Below are positions 33,785 through 36,530 of a DNA stretch of 36,530 nucleotides, piece by piece. How positions within the stretch are numbered: the first letter of the stretch is position 1; every line of letters starts with the position of its first letter. The notes below the pieces were generated by a model. That model searched no databases. It was not told the DNA's origin and saw nothing but the letters and a program-made list of their open reading frames with translations. This DNA comes from JAHIYU01 sp964476155 (lineage in GTDB: Bacteria > Krumholzibacteriota > Krumholzibacteriia > LZORAL124-64-63): positions 1 through 36,530 of the forward strand of contig CAYYYS010000027.1 of assembly GCA_964476155.1 (NCBI GenBank). The letters are read 5' to 3'. Position numbers and translations under genes: made by a program.

Positions 33785-34972
33785 CTAGTCCTCCTCCTCG
33801 TCGAGTTCGAAGAAGATGTACGGATTCGTACGCGGGTGCATGATCATCTCGGGCTCGGGGTCGAGTCCGACCTGCTCAAGGAAGTTCCCCAGGCCGATGC
33901 GCTGGATGAACTCGCCCACGCGCTCACGGTTCATGCCGTGCTCGCCCCAGACATCCCAGATTTCCTCGGCCAGCTCGTAGATGTCCTCGTAGTTGTCCTC
34001 GTCCATTTCGACGAAGGGAACCAGCACGGACGCGAGCAGGGCGCCACCGATGATCGGAGCCTTGGCGCCGAGCAGGATGGTAGCCCCTTTTTCATCGCCG
34101 GGGGCCAGGGCCTTGGGCATGACGTTGATGCAGTGCATGCACTTGACGCAGTTGGTGTCGTCGATGCCGAACGCGGAGCCGTTCCAGCTGATGCAGCCGG
34201 TCGGGCAACGATCGACCACATCGGCTTCGATGTCGACGGTCTTGGCGTATTCGGCGATCGCATCCTTGTCGACCTTGATGTTGTCCTGCCAAGTGCCGAT
34301 GATCGACATGTCCGAGCGAGCCACCGAGGCGACACAGTCGTTCGAACAGCCGGCCATCTTGAACTTGAACTTGTAGGGGAAGGCCGGACGGTGCAGTTCG
34401 TCCTGGAAGTGCTGCGTCAACGCATAGGTGAATCCCATGGTGTCGTAGCACGCCCACTCGCAACGGGCCTCGCCGCAGCAGCAGCTGGGCGTACGCACAT
34501 CGGAGCCGGAACCGCCGAGGTCGAAGCCCATCTCGGTCAGGTCCGCAAAGACCGGCTCGAGGGCCTCGGTCTTGGCGCCCAGGAAGATGATGTCGCCGGT
34601 GGAGCCGTGCATGTTGGTCAGACCCGACCCATGCTTCTCCCAGACATCGCAGAGCTTCCGCAGGACGTCAGAGGTGTAGAACCAACCCGCGGGCTGGTTG
34701 ACGCGAATCGTGTGAAATTCAGAACAGTCGGGATACTCATCGGGCAGGTCGCTGTAGCGTCCGATGACGCCGCCGCCATACCCCATGACTCCAACCAGGC
34801 CGCCGTGCTTCCAGTGACCGATCCTGTCTACGTAAGAACGCTCGAGAATTCCCAACTCGTCGTTGGCCATGGAATTCTTGACGGCGCTCTTTTTGATCTC
34901 AGTCACGAAGCTCGGCCACGGACCCTTTTCCAGCTCGTCGAGCAAGGGCGTTTCCCGCAACTTCTCCGCCAT
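33785..34972 (-). CDS. dsrA: Dissimilatory sulfite reductase alpha subunit
   Basis: The 395-residue DsrA has the family's siroheme/cluster cysteines: SCCCGEARCEWACYDT (Cys164-166, 171, 175) and AGCSNDCVAS (Cys209, 213), plus a ferredoxin part with DRCPTGC (256, 260) and CVKCMHCINVMPKAL (275, 278, 281). It also has the substrate-pocket arginine-rich regions, such as the YGGGVIGRYSD loop. ATG 34972 with AAGGGGAAG upstream starts MAEKLRETPLLDELEKGPWP; the open frame continues upstream but has no dsrA-like sequence. Shorter than D. vulgaris DsrA. First gene of the dsr operon, diverging from a LysR gene across 574 bases. Confidence 0.97.
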   Translation of the reverse strand: MAEKLRETPLLDELEKGPWPSFVTEIKKSAVKNSMANDELGILERSYVDRIGHWKHGGLVGVMGYGGGVIGRYSDLPDEYPDCSEFHTIRVNQPAGWFYTSDVLRKLCDVWEKHGSGLTNMHGSTGDIIFLGAKTEALEPVFADLTEMGFDLGGSGSDVRTPSCCCGEARCEWACYDTMGFTYALTQHFQDELHRPAFPYKFKFKMAGCSNDCVASVARSDMSIIGTWQDNIKVDKDAIAEYAKTVDIEADVVDRCPTGCISWNGSAFGIDDTNCVKCMHCINVMPKALAPGDEKGATILLGAKAPIIGGALLASVLVPFVEMDEDNYEDIYELAEEIWDVWGEHGMNRERVGEFIQRIGLGNFLEQVGLDPEPEMIMHPRTNPYIFFELDEEED

Positions 34973-34989
34973 AAGCTTCCCCTTTCCAC

Positions 34990-35055
34990 GCCTGAGGGCA
35001 GGCATCGAGGGAGTCCTCTGGCGGCGCCGACGTAACGGCGGCCGTCCGCGAGGAC
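34990..35055 (-). promoter_or_regulatory. Two stem-loops in the dsrA leader
   Basis: GCCTG-AGGG-CAGGC (34990-35003) lies beside the ribosome site. A longer structure (35013-35055) has an outer stem GTCCTC/GAGGAC and an inner CGCCG/CGGCG stem that extends by three pairs past a bulge. They lie within about 85 bases of the dsrA start and may affect translation or stability of the mRNA. Their transcription is assumed, as the start site is not known. Confidence 0.45.
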
Positions 35056-35143
35056 AGCAATCTTGTCGGACACCGCTTGCAAACTCATCGCTACAATCGT
35101 TGCCCACTACTTGACACTACAGAGCCTTCCATTCGGGTTTTCG

Positions 35144-35160
35144 TCAAACTGTGAGTTTGA
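35144..35160. promoter_or_regulatory. 17-bp perfect inverted repeat, candidate operator
   Basis: TCAAACTGTGAGTTTGA is a perfect dyad with 7-bp arms and a GTG centre, located 172 bases before the dsrA start and 387 before the LysR gene. A TTGACG on the minus strand overlaps one arm. LysR-type regulators often bind such dyads between divergent genes. Confidence 0.55.
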
Positions 35161-35395
35161 ATGGCAGTAATAAAGAGTGTTGATGGCGCTGTTGTGGCCG
35201 TTCCTGCCCGCGTGGATAGGCCTATTGTGTGACTCCATATCGACGCCATAAGTCTGATCGATCGTCGGCCGGCATCGCACGTACCCGCGCGCAACGGAGA
35301 CTCGCCGCTTTTCCGCTGGCTGAACACCAGTGCATTCTTGTCCGATAATTCTTCCGAAGCGTTGGTATTACAAGGTGTTCGCTCTTATAAAAATC

Positions 35396-35425
35396 TTGAC
35401 TTGCGGCAATTGCGCTCGATTATAG
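35396..35425 (+). promoter_or_regulatory. Candidate sigma-70 promoter of the LysR gene
   Basis: TTGACT (35396-35401) and TTATAG (35420-35425) are 18 bases apart, in an AT-rich stretch. The start codon lies about 120 bases on, leaving a fairly long leader. The rest of 34973-35546 holds no gene that I can support. Confidence 0.5.
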
Positions 35426-35546
35426 GCGATAAAGGTAGGGGTTGTGAAAGCCGGGTTTCAGATAGGAATGTTTTATTCCAGCCGGGCTAATTGCGGCCCC
35501 CGCCGCCTGATACTCGAGACTATGTCCCTCATGGTAGGTCAGCGTT

Positions 35547-36476
35547 TTGGAACTTAGACAGTTGCGTTGCTTTATGGCGGTCGTCGAGGAGGGCGGATTC
35601 AACCGTTCCACCACGCGTCTGCATATGACCCAGCCGGCCATCTCGTACCAGATCAAGCTTCTCGAAGCCGACGTGGGTACGCCCCTGTTCTACCGACTGT
35701 CCCGGGGGATCAGTCCCACCGAGGCGGGACGGGTCCTGTACCAGCACGCCCTGAAGATCGAAGAATCGGTTCATCAGGCTCATCAGGCCCTCGAGCGTTT
35801 ATCTGACGGCGTGGCGGGCGAGGTCCGTATCGGCACCGTGAACAGCGTGGGCATCTATTTCCTGCCGCCCGTGCTGCAGAATATGCGTCGCAAGTATCCG
35901 TCGGCTCGCCCGACCGTGCTATACAGAAATTCCTACGAGATCGTGGACGCGCTGCTTGCCAATCGTGTGGATGTAGCCCTGGTGGCCAATCCCCCGATCG
36001 ACCGGCGCCTGAATAACGAGATGGTTCTGGAGGAGAACGTCTCGCTGGTCTGCGGTCGCTCGCATCCCTTTTTCGGGCAAGAGTCGATCAAGCCAGCCGA
36101 GCTCCAGGGACAGCCTTTCGCATCCCTGACCCCCGAGAACCCCACCGGTCAGATCGTGCGTGACTACCTGGTAAAACTGGGTGTCAGCGTGGACACCGTG
36201 GTGTCTTCGGACAACGTGGAGACGGTGCGGGAGATGGTGGAGGCTGGTCTGGGAGTCGCTTTCCTGCCCGATATGGTCACCAGCCGGGGGATCGCCTGCG
36301 GGGGGCAGCCTCTGGGGACTTTCGACCGGATCAAGATCGTGCCCACCCTGACGCGGCGCATTGTCCTGGTCACCTGGAAACAGGTGGAGCCCACGCCGGC
36401 GGTTTCGGCCTTTCTGGAAGAATTGCAAGCCCATGCCGCGGCTTGGCGCGGGTGCACCGACAAAGGGGATGCATAA
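35547..36476 (+). CDS. LysR-family transcriptional regulator
   Basis: The 309-residue protein has an N-terminal winged helix-turn-helix (about 1-60; LRQLRCFMAVVEEGGFNRST, MTQPAISYQIKLLEADVGTP) and a periplasmic-binding-like effector domain (about 90-295; VRIGTVNSVGIYFLPPVLQN, VDVALVANPP, MVEAGLGVAFLPDM). It is of the CbbR/CysB-like subgroup by general pattern. TTG start, with AGGTC seven bases upstream. Divergent placement next to dsrA suggests that it controls dsr in response to a sulfur or redox signal (inference). Confidence 0.9.
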   Translation: MELRQLRCFMAVVEEGGFNRSTTRLHMTQPAISYQIKLLEADVGTPLFYRLSRGISPTEAGRVLYQHALKIEESVHQAHQALERLSDGVAGEVRIGTVNSVGIYFLPPVLQNMRRKYPSARPTVLYRNSYEIVDALLANRVDVALVANPPIDRRLNNEMVLEENVSLVCGRSHPFFGQESIKPAELQGQPFASLTPENPTGQIVRDYLVKLGVSVDTVVSSDNVETVREMVEAGLGVAFLPDMVTSRGIACGGQPLGTFDRIKIVPTLTRRIVLVTWKQVEPTPAVSAFLEELQAHAAAWRGCTDKGDA

Positions 36477-36530
36477 TTCCTAAATTGAGCGATTCCCCCT
36501 GTCCCGCCGCGTCCACTCCGATCCCGCCGG

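Noticed and set aside
34903..35088. Short minus-strand ORF overlapping the dsrA start
   Set aside because: It runs out of frame into dsrA, has no recognisable sequence and lies in a region better explained as a structured leader.
35216..35225. ATAGGCCTAT palindrome in the dsrA-lysR region
   Set aside because: Only 10 bp, and likely to occur by chance; the 17-bp dyad is a better candidate operator.

Overview
The window is a 36.5-kb piece of a high-GC, double-membrane bacterium with sulfite-based respiration. The outer membrane is implied by a porin, a TonB-dependent receptor and a complete TonB/ExbB/ExbD set. The respiration is implied by a nearly complete dissimilatory sulfite reductase (dsr) locus. 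No rRNA or other taxonomic marker is present, so the phylum is left open. The mix of dsrD, a Tmc-like module and a DUF3450-type TonB operon would fit one of the less-studied dsr-bearing phyla as well as Desulfobacterota (inference).

Layout. 1-1235: decayed toxin-antitoxin remnants, a membrane-protein fragment and trmO. 1236-3106: a secreted acetolactate-decarboxylase-like lipoprotein, convergent with a porin gene split by one in-frame TAA. 3235-10888: a plus-strand TonB uptake operon (promoter with a DtxR-like box, short leader ORF, small membrane protein, receptor with a CxxC plug motif, DUF3450 protein, TtpC-like ExbB, ExbB, ExbD, TonB, TPR protein), mostly with overlapping stops and starts. 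10923-15047: a block of two methyltransferases, a GNAT-fold protein and a polysaccharide deacetylase, lying between two direct copies of a short repeat. 15200-17562: TauE/SafE sulfite exporter, adenylate kinase followed by a 166-bp MITE-like inverted repeat, a ferritin-like protein and a shared terminator.

17581-34972, all on the minus strand: the sulfur respiration region. In transcription order it holds dsrA, dsrB, dsrD, terminator, dsrN, a HEAT-repeat protein, a TPR protein, dsrC, hairpin, an RsbRD-N-like protein, dsrM, dsrK, dsrJ, dsrO, dsrP, terminator, a persulfide/CoA-disulfide reductase with a rhodanese tail, a siroheme-synthesis fusion, and a TmcC/TmcB-like pair. A LysR-type regulator (35547-36476) diverges from dsrA.

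How it fits together. CysG-like enzyme and DsrN make and amidate siroheme. DsrAB reduces sulfite and loads sulfur on DsrC. DsrMKJOP, and perhaps the Tmc-like pair, reduce the DsrC trisulfide with membrane electrons. The rhodanese/flavin enzyme may handle persulfides, TauE may move sulfite, and adenylate kinase would recycle AMP if sulfate is activated elsewhere; sat, apr and qmo are not in the window. dsrD and the absence of dsrEFH and dsrL here favour the reductive direction (inference). The least described parts are the HEAT, TPR and RsbRD-like proteins inside the dsr operon.
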